64,000 nucleotides of DNA from Leptospira johnsonii (lineage in GTDB: Bacteria; Spirochaetota; Leptospiria; Leptospirales; Leptospiraceae). The notes under the pieces are model-generated. The model searched no databases, was not told the origin of the DNA, and worked only from the letters and a program-made list of their open reading frames with translations. Both the position numbers and the translations under genes were made by a program. This document shows, one piece after another, positions 1 through 8,634 of the stretch; the first letter of the stretch is position 1, and the number at the start of each line of letters is the position of its first letter. The stretch is from the NCBI RefSeq assembly GCF_003112675.1, contig NZ_BFAY01000011.1, positions 744,001-808,000 of the forward strand, given 5' to 3'.

Positions 1-2
1 AT

Positions 3-383
3 TTGCTTGGTGGAAAAGTAGGAGATGTGCTCAGACATTTGTCGGATCTGGATATTGCAGTCCTCGCGGATAACGGACTAGTCTCTCCGATCGAGCCGAT
101 TATCTATTCTCCAGGTTTGGATTCCGCTCCGCTTTTTCCATTCTCTTCCGGTCTTTCTACATTTATAGAAAAACCGATCCCTGTACTTTCAGGAGTCAAC
201 CAATCGGAGTTCGGACTTACCCAATCCAATCAGTTTAGACCTTGGATCCCATTTTCTTTAAATGCAGCCGCAGATCAAACTAAGAACCTAGCGATCCTTG
301 ATTATGATACGTATAAATCATTTCATTCGGTTCTATTAGACAGAAAAGGACTCTCTTTTTTGATCTTAAGAAAAGGAAATTGA
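3..383 (+). CDS. C-terminal fragment of an unrecognised protein, cut by the window edge
   Basis: The frame is open from the first bases of the window and ends at TGA 381-383, so only about the last 126 residues are visible. The TTG at position 3 is probably an internal codon, because no ribosome-binding site can be seen. The fragment looks soluble, with proline- and phenylalanine-rich stretches and no membrane segment. I recognise no domain. A strong hairpin lies about 60 bp downstream and probably ends this transcript. Confidence 0.6.
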   Translation: MLGGKVGDVLRHLSDLDIAVLADNGLVSPIEPIIYSPGLDSAPLFPFSSGLSTFIEKPIPVLSGVNQSEFGLTQSNQFRPWIPFSLNAAADQTKNLAILDYDTYKSFHSVLLDRKGLSFLILRKGN

Positions 384-443
384 ATCTAAGTTTCGAGAAA
401 ATTATACTCGCAGTACAACAATTTCTTCGCAGCGTTATTTACA

Positions 444-480
444 TAAGACCGCATTACTCAAAATAGGCGGTCTTACTTTT
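444..480 (+). terminator. Probable intrinsic terminator
   Basis: Perfect 9-bp inverted repeat, TAAGACCGC at 444-452 and GCGGTCTTA at 467-475, with a 14-nt loop and a short T-rich tail (CTTTTC). It follows the gene ending at 383. Confidence 0.6.
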
Positions 481-546
481 CAATATAATCTTTTCCTTGC
501 CTGAAAATAGAAAGAGTTAGATCCTTTCCGAAATCGGAAGGCGCAC

Positions 547-1071
547 TTGAAGTCCAAAATTTTAAATCCTGTTCTAATTCTTTTCATTTTATCCATAATC
601 TCTACCGTATCAATATTCATTTTTGTGATGACTTATTCTTCTCCTACAACAAGAAGCCAAGCATCCGCCACAAACACTGAGATTGCAGGATTGATTTGGC
701 TGGTAATTACTGTATTAATTTTATATAATTCAGGACTGGCTTCATTTCGGAACCTATTCTTGGAAAAATTTTCGGAAGCCCAAGAAGGTTTAGGAAGTCC
801 AAAGGCGATGTTTTTCAGCGTTGTGAGCCTTGTATTATTTTTACTAGGCTCCAAACTTGGAAGTTTGTTAAAAACAGAGATTAGCACTCCTGAACTTCTC
901 ATGGCAGTTCCAATCCTATTCGTAGCAACTTGGGAAAATTTTCTGACCAAAACGATTCACTTAAAATTCAGATCGGTTTATCTGATCTTTACAGCTGTAT
1001 TCCAAATTATAGTTTATATAAGTTTTATGCTCTCTTTTCTAACAATGGCTAGCCTGGACGGATTCGACTAA
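547..1071 (+). CDS. Hypothetical integral membrane protein
   Basis: A 174-residue protein. The TTG start is supported by a GGAAG Shine-Dalgarno sequence at about 536-540. There are four or five hydrophobic segments, at about residues 8-29, 46-62, 87-106, 116-134 and 143-165, joined by short loops. The 63-85 loop is charged. I do not recognise a family and see no catalytic motif. It sits alone between a terminator upstream and paired hairpins downstream, so it is probably transcribed by itself. Confidence 0.7.
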   Translation: MKSKILNPVLILFILSIISTVSIFIFVMTYSSPTTRSQASATNTEIAGLIWLVITVLILYNSGLASFRNLFLEKFSEAQEGLGSPKAMFFSVVSLVLFLLGSKLGSLLKTEISTPELLMAVPILFVATWENFLTKTIHLKFRSVYLIFTAVFQIIVYISFMLSFLTMASLDGFD

Positions 1072-1097
1072 AATCTGCTCGAACTCCATTTTAAAAC

Positions 1098-1156
1098 AGA
1101 TCGTTAAAAACGATCTTTGAAAAATTTTAGATCCGGTTTGGATCTATTGATTTTTT
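1098..1156 (+). terminator. Two consecutive hairpins, the second terminator-like
   Basis: First hairpin: AGATCGTT at 1098-1105 and AACGATCT at 1109-1116, a perfect 8-bp stem with a 3-nt loop. Second hairpin: TAGATCC at 1128-1134 and GGATCTA at 1140-1146, a perfect 7-bp stem followed by TTGATTTTTT. They follow the membrane-protein gene and end about 20 nt before the next start codon. They may terminate transcription of the first gene, or form a structured 5' leader for the next. Confidence 0.45.
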
Positions 1157-1171
1157 CCCGTCTCACATAAA

Positions 1172-1711
1172 ATGCCGACCATTCTGGACTTCGTTCATAG
1201 CGTTTTTACCCGGGTGTATCCCAAAGATTCCTTCATATTCAAAGAAGGAGAAGAATCCGACGGAAACATGTATTTCCTTTTCCAAGGGCATTTAATGGTC
1301 AGCAAGAATCGCCCGGATGCCGGAGACAAATCCATTAAGGAAGTTTTTCCTGGCGAATTTTTCGGAGAGATCGCTTTGATTTCCGGACGAGCCAGAGCCA
1401 TGTCTGTACAAGTTCTTTCCCCTTCTGCAAAGGTGGGAGTACTGAACAAAGGTGTTTTCGAAAAACTGGAAAAAACAAGTCCTCAATTCTTGCTCTTACT
1501 TCTCAAAAACACTTTCGAAAAATTGAATCGAGCAGAGATGAAATTGGAAAATCTATATACAGAGATCCACAAAAAGGAAGAAGGATCCAAAGGTATAGAA
1601 GAACCGGCAGCAACAAAGGCGATAGAAGTTTCAGAAACTTCTGAAGCTACAGACTCCGAAACTGCTCAAGAAGAAACTACAGCAGAAGCAGCAGGAAATA
1701 AGGAATCATAA
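1172..1711 (+). CDS. Cyclic nucleotide-binding (CAP_ED) domain protein with acidic tail
   Basis: A 179-residue protein. Residues about 10-120 form a cNMP-binding beta-roll like that of CRP-family regulators. The phosphate-binding-cassette core FFGEIALI (63-70) is followed by GRARAMSV, keeping the Arg that contacts the cyclic phosphate in this fold. There is no C-terminal helix-turn-helix, so it is not a CRP-type DNA binder. Instead residues about 135-179 are a Glu/Thr/Ala-rich, probably disordered tail. The start lacks a clear Shine-Dalgarno sequence and lies just after two hairpins. The next gene, 1 nt downstream, encodes a paralogue, so the pair is co-transcribed. The ligand (cAMP, cGMP or none) cannot be told from sequence. 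Confidence 0.85.
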   Translation: MPTILDFVHSVFTRVYPKDSFIFKEGEESDGNMYFLFQGHLMVSKNRPDAGDKSIKEVFPGEFFGEIALISGRARAMSVQVLSPSAKVGVLNKGVFEKLEKTSPQFLLLLLKNTFEKLNRAEMKLENLYTEIHKKEEGSKGIEEPAATKAIEVSETSEATDSETAQEETTAEAAGNKES

Positions 1712-1712
1712 G

Positions 1713-2132
1713 ATGGGAATTAATATTTTAGAATTCATTAATAATGTATCCGTTAAGACCTATCTAGCCGGAGAAGATGTTTTTAAAGAAAAAGATCCTT
1801 CCAATGGGATGATGTACTTCGTATTCACAGGAGCCCTAGAGATCAGAAAGTCTTACGATGGAGAAGAAAGAGTGATCCGAAATTTGGAGCCCGGAGCGTT
1901 TTTCGGAGAGATCGCATTGATCAATAATGTGCCTAGGGCTGCGACCGCAAGAGTGATCACAGAAAAAGCAAAAATAGGGATCTTGGATCAGGAAATGTTC
2001 TATAGGATCGGACAAACGAACCCTAAGTTTTTTTCGATCCTTCTAAATACTACGATCCAAAGATTGGTTTCTGTAGAAGATGAGATCTCAAAATTAAGTT
2101 CAGGACAACCTATCCATCCGATCCGTAGCTAG
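1713..2132 (+). CDS. Cyclic nucleotide-binding (CAP_ED) domain protein, stand-alone
   Basis: A 139-residue paralogue of the preceding gene, consisting of a single cNMP-binding domain and a short C-terminal helix. The cassette is closer to canonical: FFGEIALI followed by PRAATARV, with the conserved Pro-Arg-Ala-Ala/Ser-Thr pattern. No output domain is attached, so it probably acts through a protein partner, possibly the upstream paralogue. The ATG is 1 nt after the upstream stop (TAAG-ATG), which implies translational coupling. It converges with the DUF1564 gene with a 13-bp gap. Confidence 0.85.
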   Translation: MGINILEFINNVSVKTYLAGEDVFKEKDPSNGMMYFVFTGALEIRKSYDGEERVIRNLEPGAFFGEIALINNVPRAATARVITEKAKIGILDQEMFYRIGQTNPKFFSILLNTTIQRLVSVEDEISKLSSGQPIHPIRS

Positions 2133-2145
2133 GATTAATTTCCGA

Positions 2146-2583
2146 TCAGGCTACCTTCTTCTTTTTGTAAACCTCCGAAGAAGGAGAATTCGAAAAGTAC
2201 TTACTTAACAAAAACGTAAATAAGTAACACTTTGAAACTCCGTGTTTTCTCGAATAGTTTCCGAGAAGGTTCCAATCTTCTAGATCCGGCCTGAAATTCA
2301 GACGGCTCCAGTCTTTCTGTTTACCTTTTTCCTTTTTTTGATACATCATCAAAGCGGAGTCCGGATTTAGTTTTTCTTGGAACTGAAGATCCGGTCCATA
2401 TAATTCTAATAAATCCTTTAAACATCTGGCTCCTGGCCTGGATCCACTCCAGTTTTTCAGGTAATTTTTATACAACTTATCCGGCAGGATCAAGGTGCAA
2501 ACTGGCATGGATTCTCGGGGAGATTTTGCTTTCCAAGATTTACTTTTGATGGGTTTGGGGTTTAATATTAATTTGAACTTCAT
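2146..2583 (-). CDS. DUF1564 family protein (Leptospira-type)
   Basis: A 145-residue basic protein. The N-terminal part carries the pattern that opens DUF1564 proteins (a short beta strand with the LILPDKLYKNYLKN motif, then a Lys/Arg/Ser-rich segment). The C-terminal half has NFRPDLEDW followed by a G-x-S-x-C-x-LF-x-FLL segment, the most recognisable part of the family. I know DUF1564 only from Leptospira, usually in several copies and without assigned function. The short N-terminal strand followed by helices could be ribbon-helix-helix-like, but that is a guess. It is divergent from msrA. Confidence 0.7.
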   Translation of the reverse strand: MKFKLILNPKPIKSKSWKAKSPRESMPVCTLILPDKLYKNYLKNWSGSRPGARCLKDLLELYGPDLQFQEKLNPDSALMMYQKKEKGKQKDWSRLNFRPDLEDWNLLGNYSRKHGVSKCYLFTFLLSKYFSNSPSSEVYKKKKVA

Positions 2584-2635
2584 ACCCGTCCCGGTCTCAG
2601 TTCCGGCTTAGCGCTTACGTTTTTTCGGGAGAAAT

Positions 2636-2653
2636 TCGGAAAAATGTTTCCGA
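2636..2653. promoter_or_regulatory. Inverted repeat in the divergent DUF1564/msrA intergenic region
   Basis: Perfect 7-bp arms TCGGAAA (2636-2642) and TTTCCGA (2647-2653) around a 4-nt spacer, about 48 bp upstream of the msrA start. The position would suit an operator. The words TCGGAAA and TTTCCGA are common throughout this window, so chance is a serious alternative. Confidence 0.25.
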
Positions 2654-2701
2654 GAACCGACTTTCTGACCTGAATCAAATCTAATAAGAAAGGAGGGTGG
2701 A

Positions 2702-3232
2702 ATGTCGGAACAAAAAGATCTGGAATATGCAGTTTTAGGTGGAGGATGTTTTTGGTGTGTCGAAGCGATCTACCAATTGGTGGATGGAGTAGAGTCCATT
2801 GTCTCCGGCTATGCGGGAGGACATGATCCTGCACCGAATTATAAATCCATTTGTACCGGGCTGACAGGACATGCAGAAGTGATACGAGTCGGATTCGATC
2901 CTAGTAAGATATCCTACAAAAACATTTTAGAAATTTTTTGGGAAGCGCATGATCCAACGACCAGGAACAGACAAGGCAACGACGAGGGGCCTCAATACAG
3001 AAGTATCATCCTATACGAAAATCAAACGCAGAAAGAAATTGCGGAAGCTTCTAGAACGGAGGCAGGTCCTAAGTTTGCTTCTCCAATAGTAACTGAGATC
3101 GTTGCGTTAGAGAAGTTTTTCCCTGCGGAGAATTATCACCAAAATTATTTCAGACTGAATCCAGGGCAGCCCTACTGTCATTACGTGATCCGTCCTAAGA
3201 TAGAAAAATTCCTAAAAAAGAAAACTTATTGA
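2702..3232 (+). CDS. msrA: Peptide-methionine (S)-S-oxide reductase MsrA
   Basis: A 176-residue enzyme of usual length for the family. It reduces methionine-S-sulfoxide in proteins using thioredoxin. The signature GGCFWC contains the catalytic Cys16, followed by the conserved GYAGG, the GHAEV block and the FW-x-x-HDPT block. A further Cys near the C-terminus (in PYCHYV) could act as a resolving cysteine. The ATG has the strongest Shine-Dalgarno sequence in the area, AGGAGG at 2691-2696. No signal peptide, so cytoplasmic. The 3' end overlaps the convergent sensor kinase by 7 bp. Confidence 0.96.
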   Translation: MSEQKDLEYAVLGGGCFWCVEAIYQLVDGVESIVSGYAGGHDPAPNYKSICTGLTGHAEVIRVGFDPSKISYKNILEIFWEAHDPTTRNRQGNDEGPQYRSIILYENQTQKEIAEASRTEAGPKFASPIVTEIVALEKFFPAENYHQNYFRLNPGQPYCHYVIRPKIEKFLKKKTY

Positions 3233-5607
3233 GGCAGTATCACTAAGAACGCAGTACCATTGGGAGAAGTTTCGAAACCGATAGAACCGCCGTGATTTTC
3301 CACAATACGTTTTACAATATCCAATCCTAATCCGGAACCTTCTCCCGGAGCCTTGGTTGTAAAGAACGGTTCGAAAATCCTTTCTTGGATCGTATCCGGG
3401 ATACCTGGACCGTTATCCGAAATCTTAATGCAAATCTGATCTTTTTCTCTGTCGCCTACGTTTATTTTTAGGATTCCTTTGAAGCCCATTGCTTGTGCAG
3501 CATTATAGATCAGGTTAGTCCAGACATGTAATAGATCATCTGAATATCCTTGAACAATAGGAATTCCTGCTTCGTATTCTTTAATGATCTCTATACCTGA
3601 CTTCAATTGATTTTGGTAGATTGTAAGTACCGTATCTATACTTTCCCTTATATCCACAGGAGCTTTTGGTCCACCGTTACTGAAATGAGAGAAGTTTTTA
3701 AGCGCATATACGATCTTAGAAGTCCTGTCTACCGACATATCCACCAATTTGGAACTTCTGCTTGCTTGGATCTCATCCAACGCATATTGGATGACTTGTT
3801 GGATTTTTTCTCCGGTGAATAATTTGGGAAATTCTTCGAGCGCTTCTTCTAATCCGGCTTCTATCAAACCTTCCGCCATATTTCTGGATTCTAATATCCC
3901 AAGTTCTTTAAGCCTAGATTCTAGGATTTTTGTTTTAGCTCTTACTATCTTTGGTGGAAGAATTTCTTGGTAAGCTCTTCCTTTTTTTAATAAGGTCTGG
4001 AATTCTAATTGGGCCTCGTTGCCAAGATTTTCTAAGACAGAAGCCGCTTCCTGCATTCTTTCTAAGACGCGGTCAAAATGATTTTTGACGGACTCATTTG
4101 CCGCTCGGATCACTCCGATCGGATTATTGATCTCATGTGCGATCCCGGCAACTAATTGTCCTAGTGAGGCCATTTTTTCGGAAAGTATCAATTGGTTTTG
4201 GGTCTTTTGAAGATATTCAAGCGTGGACTCTAATTCCGCTTTTTGTTTTGCGATCAATTCGTTCTGGGAGGAAATTTCATTATTCAGAATCCTTAATTCT
4301 GCCGCTTCTTTTTTAGAAGAAATATCTTTTACCATATTGATCATACGGGTTTCTCCGTCGATGATCGCAAATCGTGTAGAAAATTCTACCTGTATCAAAC
4401 GCCCGTCCTTTGCTTTGAACGTTATTTCTTCGTTATATAAAAATCCGTCTTTTCTGATCTTTTCCTTAAAATAGTTTCTTTCGGCGGAACTCAACCATAT
4501 GCCCAACTCCACGCTAGTTCGACCGATCGCCTCTTCTCTTGTATACCCTAGCAATTCCGTAAAACCATCGTTGATATCTACGTATTTTCCATCTTCGAAA
4601 TTAGAGATAGAAGTAGCGTAAGGACTCAGTTTGAATACTTTAGAGAACAATTCCTGACTTGCTTTAATCTCTTCTCCCGCAATATGTTTCTCGGTGATAT
4701 CTTGGCCTGTTCCATATCCCATTATGGAATCTTTATATTTACCTTTGGCCAAAATATATCTAGTCTTTCCGTCATCTCCCTTTGCTCTAAAAATAAATTC
4801 TGTAAAATAAGAAGGGTCATTAAAATGTTTTGCTCCTTCTGCAAGTTCAGATAGAATTTTATCCCTATTATCTCCTTCTACGTATCTCTCCAAAAATTGA
4901 TCCATCAAGATTGTTGTAGATCCTTTTGCGGTTTTATCTCCTAACATGATGCGGTATTCTTTGGATAAGGTTACTTCCTTAGTCTCCAAATTAAGGGTGA
5001 TCCCGCCCAACTTGGCGTCTATCTGCGCTCTGGATAATTCTTCTCTTATTTTAGATAATCCTGATAGACCAAATTTCATTAGGATCCAAGCCATAAATAA
5101 GCCTACGGAATTTCCTATGAATGCTGACCATTCTCCTACAGGATAATTCGGAGCCGGTATCAATCCCTTGGATTTTAGATATATGCTTAAGAGTCCTGTA
5201 AAGAAGGATAATAGAGTATAGAATAACGCTCCAACTTTTCCCAAGATCAAAGAGGCGAGCACTATGATGATCATAAACTGAGAGAATGATGTGGCATACA
5301 CTCCGCCTTCTCTCATAGATACAATACAAAGGGCCAACCATTGTAAAAAGATCATGATATTTGCGCCCAGTTTTACCCTTCCCGATTTCGCAAGAAGGTG
5401 GCAAATGATTACAGCAGTCGGAATGAGATAGAAGGAATAATAAACGTTTTTAGGTTTTTCAGAAATGAGCGGATGAATGATCCGATATAAGACCGCAACT
5501 GCAAACGTGACATACATCAGACCATAAAGAAGTTTGATCGAAACGTCTTTTTCGGGGTCGGCGGACAGTGGAGGATAAATTGATCTTTTAAGACGTCGTA
5601 AAATCAT
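3226..5607 (-). CDS. Membrane-bound PAS sensor histidine kinase
   Basis: A 793-residue protein. About six membrane helices lie in residues 25-185, followed by two PAS-type regions (about 190-305 and 315-430), a coiled-coil linker and the kinase core. The H-box HEINNP contains phospho-acceptor His491. N-box ([11 protein letters not shown], near 700), G1 (DNGPGIP), F-box (FEPFFTTK) and G2 (GSGLGL) are all intact, so it should be an active kinase. A stretch of about 110 residues (510-625) separates the H-box helix from the second dimerisation helix ([17 protein letters not shown]), much longer than normal. No response regulator is adjacent, so its partner is encoded elsewhere. The signal is unknown. 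Confidence 0.92.
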   Translation of the reverse strand: MILRRLKRSIYPPLSADPEKDVSIKLLYGLMYVTFAVAVLYRIIHPLISEKPKNVYYSFYLIPTAVIICHLLAKSGRVKLGANIMIFLQWLALCIVSMREGGVYATSFSQFMIIIVLASLILGKVGALFYTLLSFFTGLLSIYLKSKGLIPAPNYPVGEWSAFIGNSVGLFMAWILMKFGLSGLSKIREELSRAQIDAKLGGITLNLETKEVTLSKEYRIMLGDKTAKGSTTILMDQFLERYVEGDNRDKILSELAEGAKHFNDPSYFTEFIFRAKGDDGKTRYILAKGKYKDSIMGYGTGQDITEKHIAGEEIKASQELFSKVFKLSPYATSISNFEDGKYVDINDGFTELLGYTREEAIGRTSVELGIWLSSAERNYFKEKIRKDGFLYNEEITFKAKDGRLIQVEFSTRFAIIDGETRMINMVKDISSKKEAAELRILNNEISSQNELIAKQKAELESTLEYLQKTQNQLILSEKMASLGQLVAGIAHEINNPIGVIRAANESVKNHFDRVLERMQEAASVLENLGNEAQLEFQTLLKKGRAYQEILPPKIVRAKTKILESRLKELGILESRNMAEGLIEAGLEEALEEFPKLFTGEKIQQVIQYALDEIQASRSSKLVDMSVDRTSKIVYALKNFSHFSNGGPKAPVDIRESIDTVLTIYQNQLKSGIEIIKEYEAGIPIVQGYSDDLLHVWTNLIYNAAQAMGFKGILKINVGDREKDQICIKISDNGPGIPDTIQERIFEPFFTTKAPGEGSGLGLDIVKRIVENHGGSIGFETSPNGTAFLVILPQ

Positions 5608-5839
5608 TCTTTATGCCGTGGACTTGCAATTAAGAATTTCTTGCGTAAGATTGAAAAGCGGGATTTAGAAATCCAAATAAAATTCAAGTATATGAGAACA
5701 TTCCGTTAATCCGAAATATCTAAATTCTGAATCGATCTATCTCTTATGTATCGGTTTCGAAAGGATCCTTTTTTTACCAAGGCAAAGGATCCGGTAAAAA
5801 AAATTTTGCAAACTGAGAGCTATGGTATAAACAAGAACC

Positions 5840-6544
5840 ATGGACTTGCTGAGAACTTTATTCCCTTCTCCTTTTAAGATCCATAGACTCGTGGAAGTTC
5901 TAAGTATACTTTTATTCTTAGTTTTTTCAGGACTATGCCTGTATGAATTCGGAACATTATCTTTATCGATTCTACAGGACTCTCCCTGGATTTTCTTATC
6001 CGAACTTGTAGCTCTCTTATTCTTAGCTTATATTACTGCGGACTTTCTTTCCGGCTTTGTTCATTTTTTGGGTGATAGTTTTGGGAATGAATTCACTCCT
6101 TATATCGGTCCTGCTTTTATTTTTCCTTTTCGGGACCATCATGTGGATCCCAAAGGTATCACCCGGCATGATTTCGTGGAGACTAACGGAAATAATTGTC
6201 TAGTTTCTCTACCCATTCTTCTATATTGTTTTTTTGCTCCTCTAGAAAGCGGCGTTTTTCCTTGGGCTAGGACATTTTGGATCCTTGTATTAGTCGGGAT
6301 CTTTTTTACCAACCAAATCCACAAATGGGCCCACCAAGATAAGCCGAACAAACTCATTCGATATATGCAAAAAAAGCGTTGGATACTTTCTCCGGAACAT
6401 CATAAAATACATCATACGGCTCCGTACGATACGTATTTTTGTATTACGACAGGTTGGTGGAATCCGCTGCTACACAAGATCCGATTTTTTCCGGCAGTGA
6501 AGAAGTCGGTGAACTCCTTTCTAAGTCTTCTCCACCTCGGATAA
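5840..6544 (+). CDS. CarF/TMEM189 (Kua) family lipid desaturase, plasmanylethanolamine desaturase-like
   Basis: A 234-residue membrane enzyme with helices at about 20-40, 48-70, 118-135 and 145-160. It carries the histidine pattern of the family: ADFLSGFVH (His75), FRDHH (100-101), ITRHDF (His110), NQIHKWAH (161, 165) and HHKIHH (187-192), expected to bind a di-iron centre. The blocks HDFVETNGNNCLV, FTNQIHKW and TYFCITTGW are very close to human TMEM189/PEDS1 and myxobacterial CarF as I remember them. Those enzymes introduce the vinyl-ether double bond that makes plasmalogens; plant FAD4 is a more distant relative. A TATAAA box lies 8 nt before the ATG and there is no Shine-Dalgarno sequence. 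Activity on ether lipids is inferred. Confidence 0.85.
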   Translation: MDLLRTLFPSPFKIHRLVEVLSILLFLVFSGLCLYEFGTLSLSILQDSPWIFLSELVALLFLAYITADFLSGFVHFLGDSFGNEFTPYIGPAFIFPFRDHHVDPKGITRHDFVETNGNNCLVSLPILLYCFFAPLESGVFPWARTFWILVLVGIFFTNQIHKWAHQDKPNKLIRYMQKKRWILSPEHHKIHHTAPYDTYFCITTGWWNPLLHKIRFFPAVKKSVNSFLSLLHLG

Positions 6545-6622
6545 TACGAACATCGTTCTTTACTTCATTTTTGGTCTTGAATTTTCCTTGATTCCTTTTC
6601 GGCAAGGAAGATGATCGCGGGT

Positions 6623-7687
6623 ATGCTTCGTTTTCTTTTCGCATTCTTCGTATGCGTACCGCTAATCGTTTCTTGTTCCGCGAATATCGCGTTAAAAGGA
6701 GAGATCCTTCATCCTAAAACCTCTGATGGTTGGGATCTCACTCTGGAACATTTTCCTCCTCTTCAAGGAACTTCTCATAAAAAATTTCCTGTGATACTTT
6801 GTCACGGATTCATAGCGAATCGTATCTATCTTAAGATAAACGAAAAGTCGTCCATAGTAGCTCATCTTCAAAAAGAAGGTTACGATGTTTGGCTTTTGGA
6901 GTTGAGAGGAAAACAAGAAGCAGGATCCCCTTCTTTATTCTGGGGAGACAAAACTTTCGATTATTCTATCGACGATTATATAAAACAAGATGCGGACGCT
7001 GCGATCCAATATGTTCTCAAAACGACCGGCAAGGAAAAGGTGAACTGGATCGGGCATAGTATGGGAGGAATGCTCCAATACGCAAGACTCGGAAGTTTAG
7101 GAGAGAGCAGAGTTGCGAACTTTGTAGCGATCGGTTCTCCTGCGATCATGGATCCGCCGTCCGATGTTCTAAAATTATGGTCCAGTTTTACTTGGCTCAT
7201 GAATCTTTGGCCGGCGGTTCCGACTGAAACCTGGTCAGGGGTAAGAGGAGGAACAGGGCTCCCTATCTTTCCTAAAAGAAGTTTCGAAGAAATTTTTTGG
7301 CACGCACCGAATATAGAACCTAAAATTGTATCCGGGATCTTTACAGATTCCATCGCTACAGTTTCCAAAAGAGAAGCAAGACAAATGGATAAGATCGTAG
7401 AGACAGGACAATTCCGTTCTGAAGACGGAAAACTGATCTATTCGCAAAGTTTCGGAAATATCAAGATCCCAGTATTACTCGTTGCAGGTAGAAGGGACAA
7501 ATTAGGATTTGCATATTCTCTCAGATACGTTTACGACCAGTTAGGTTCTACAGATAAAACCTTATTCGTACTTTCTAAAGGGAAAGGTTTTTCGGAAGAC
7601 TATGGTCACACTGACTTAGTGGTAGGGAAGAAGGCGGATGACGAAGTATTCCCCACGATCATCCATTGGTTGAACAAAAGAAATTAA
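6623..7687 (+). CDS. Alpha/beta-hydrolase lipoprotein
   Basis: About 354 residues from the ATG at 6623; an in-frame ATG at 6611 is possible, but the only Shine-Dalgarno-like sequence (AAGGAAG) touches it directly. A hydrophobic signal ends in a lipobox-like LIVSC, so it is probably a lipoprotein. The hydrolase fold has the oxyanion motif CHGF, the nucleophile elbow GHSMGG with the catalytic Ser, an Asp in AGRRDKL and a C-terminal His in YGHTDLV, so the triad is complete. This suggests an esterase or lipase at the envelope; the substrate is unknown. It follows the lipid desaturase and is followed 14 nt later by a related hydrolase. Confidence 0.85.
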   Translation: MLRFLFAFFVCVPLIVSCSANIALKGEILHPKTSDGWDLTLEHFPPLQGTSHKKFPVILCHGFIANRIYLKINEKSSIVAHLQKEGYDVWLLELRGKQEAGSPSLFWGDKTFDYSIDDYIKQDADAAIQYVLKTTGKEKVNWIGHSMGGMLQYARLGSLGESRVANFVAIGSPAIMDPPSDVLKLWSSFTWLMNLWPAVPTETWSGVRGGTGLPIFPKRSFEEIFWHAPNIEPKIVSGIFTDSIATVSKREARQMDKIVETGQFRSEDGKLIYSQSFGNIKIPVLLVAGRRDKLGFAYSLRYVYDQLGSTDKTLFVLSKGKGFSEDYGHTDLVVGKKADDEVFPTIIHWLNKRN

Positions 7688-7701
7688 TTCCGGATCATAA
7701 A

Positions 7702-8628
7702 ATGAAATTCAAAAATAAAATCATATTCTTCTTATTTTCCATTTTTCTGCTTTTCTCCTGCACTCGATATGCGGTGATCACGGAAGAAACTTTTAAAAAT
7801 CAGACCGCAAATATTGCGTCTAACGTATATCTCACCAACTTCTTAAAACATAGCTCTGATTATCCTCCGGTCCTACTTTTGGATCCTATCCTTGTGAATA
7901 AAAAGTCTTTGTATCTTGGAGATTATAACGGGCTGATCGGAGTGTTGAGTGGGAACGGATTCTCCGTATTCCTTTTACATTTCGAAGTATATCCTGGATT
8001 AGATCTGAAAGAAGTGGGAGAAAAACTGATCCCACAAGCTGTCTCTCAGGTTCAGGGCCTAAGTAATCGTAAGGATTATATTTTAGGCGGGGTCTCTGTA
8101 GGAGGCCAGGCAATTCTTCATTATATCCGATCCAAAAAAGATCCTGCAATCTCTAAGGTTTTCTTTTTAGGGACCGGAATGGATTATAAATACAATGATA
8201 GTTTCATAGATGATATGAAAAAAGAGAAACGATTCGGCACCGACCTTTCCAATTCTTGCAAGAATAAGGATAGTTTCTGCTCTAGATTTATCTCCTTGGA
8301 TGAGGACAATCCTACCACATTATATCTTTACCAAACATTATGGAATTATCTTCCTTCACTCGAAGAAAATCCAAAAGTTTGGGCTGATTTCGAGTTAATG
8401 GATTTTCCTACTCTTTTTGTAGCCGGTAAGTTAGACAATATCGCGACGTCAGAATCCATTCATCCAGTATATCGCAGAAAAAGAGGATTCACTCAGTTTT
8501 TAGAAGCAGGACGCGACAATGGAGGAAAGATAGACTACGATCACCTTTCCTTATTTGCGCATGAATCCGCTCCTTCGGATATCTATCAAAAGATAGCAGA
8601 TTGGTTAGCTAAGAAGAAGGGAGAGTAG
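7702..8628 (+). CDS. Alpha/beta-hydrolase lipoprotein, second of a tandem pair
   Basis: 308 residues. I chose the ATG at 7702 because the signal peptide begins there and ends in FSLC-type lipobox LLFSC (Cys20). It is related to the upstream hydrolase but diverged: the elbow is GGVSVGG, and Asp (AGKLDNI) and His (DYDHLSLF) positions follow in the usual order. The oxyanion region lacks the HG motif of its neighbour. It is probably an envelope-anchored esterase or a binding-only relative. Its stop lies 6 bp from the stop of the convergent M48 gene, with no terminator between. Confidence 0.8.
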   Translation: MKFKNKIIFFLFSIFLLFSCTRYAVITEETFKNQTANIASNVYLTNFLKHSSDYPPVLLLDPILVNKKSLYLGDYNGLIGVLSGNGFSVFLLHFEVYPGLDLKEVGEKLIPQAVSQVQGLSNRKDYILGGVSVGGQAILHYIRSKKDPAISKVFFLGTGMDYKYNDSFIDDMKKEKRFGTDLSNSCKNKDSFCSRFISLDEDNPTTLYLYQTLWNYLPSLEENPKVWADFELMDFPTLFVAGKLDNIATSESIHPVYRRKRGFTQFLEAGRDNGGKIDYDHLSLFAHESAPSDIYQKIADWLAKKKGE

Positions 8629-8634
8629 AAGCTC

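Noticed and set aside
5776..5812. Inverted repeat TTTTTTTACC ... GGTAAAAAAA upstream of the desaturase
   Set aside because: Mostly A/T-run pairing, with a GGATCC direct repeat inside; not distinguishable from chance.
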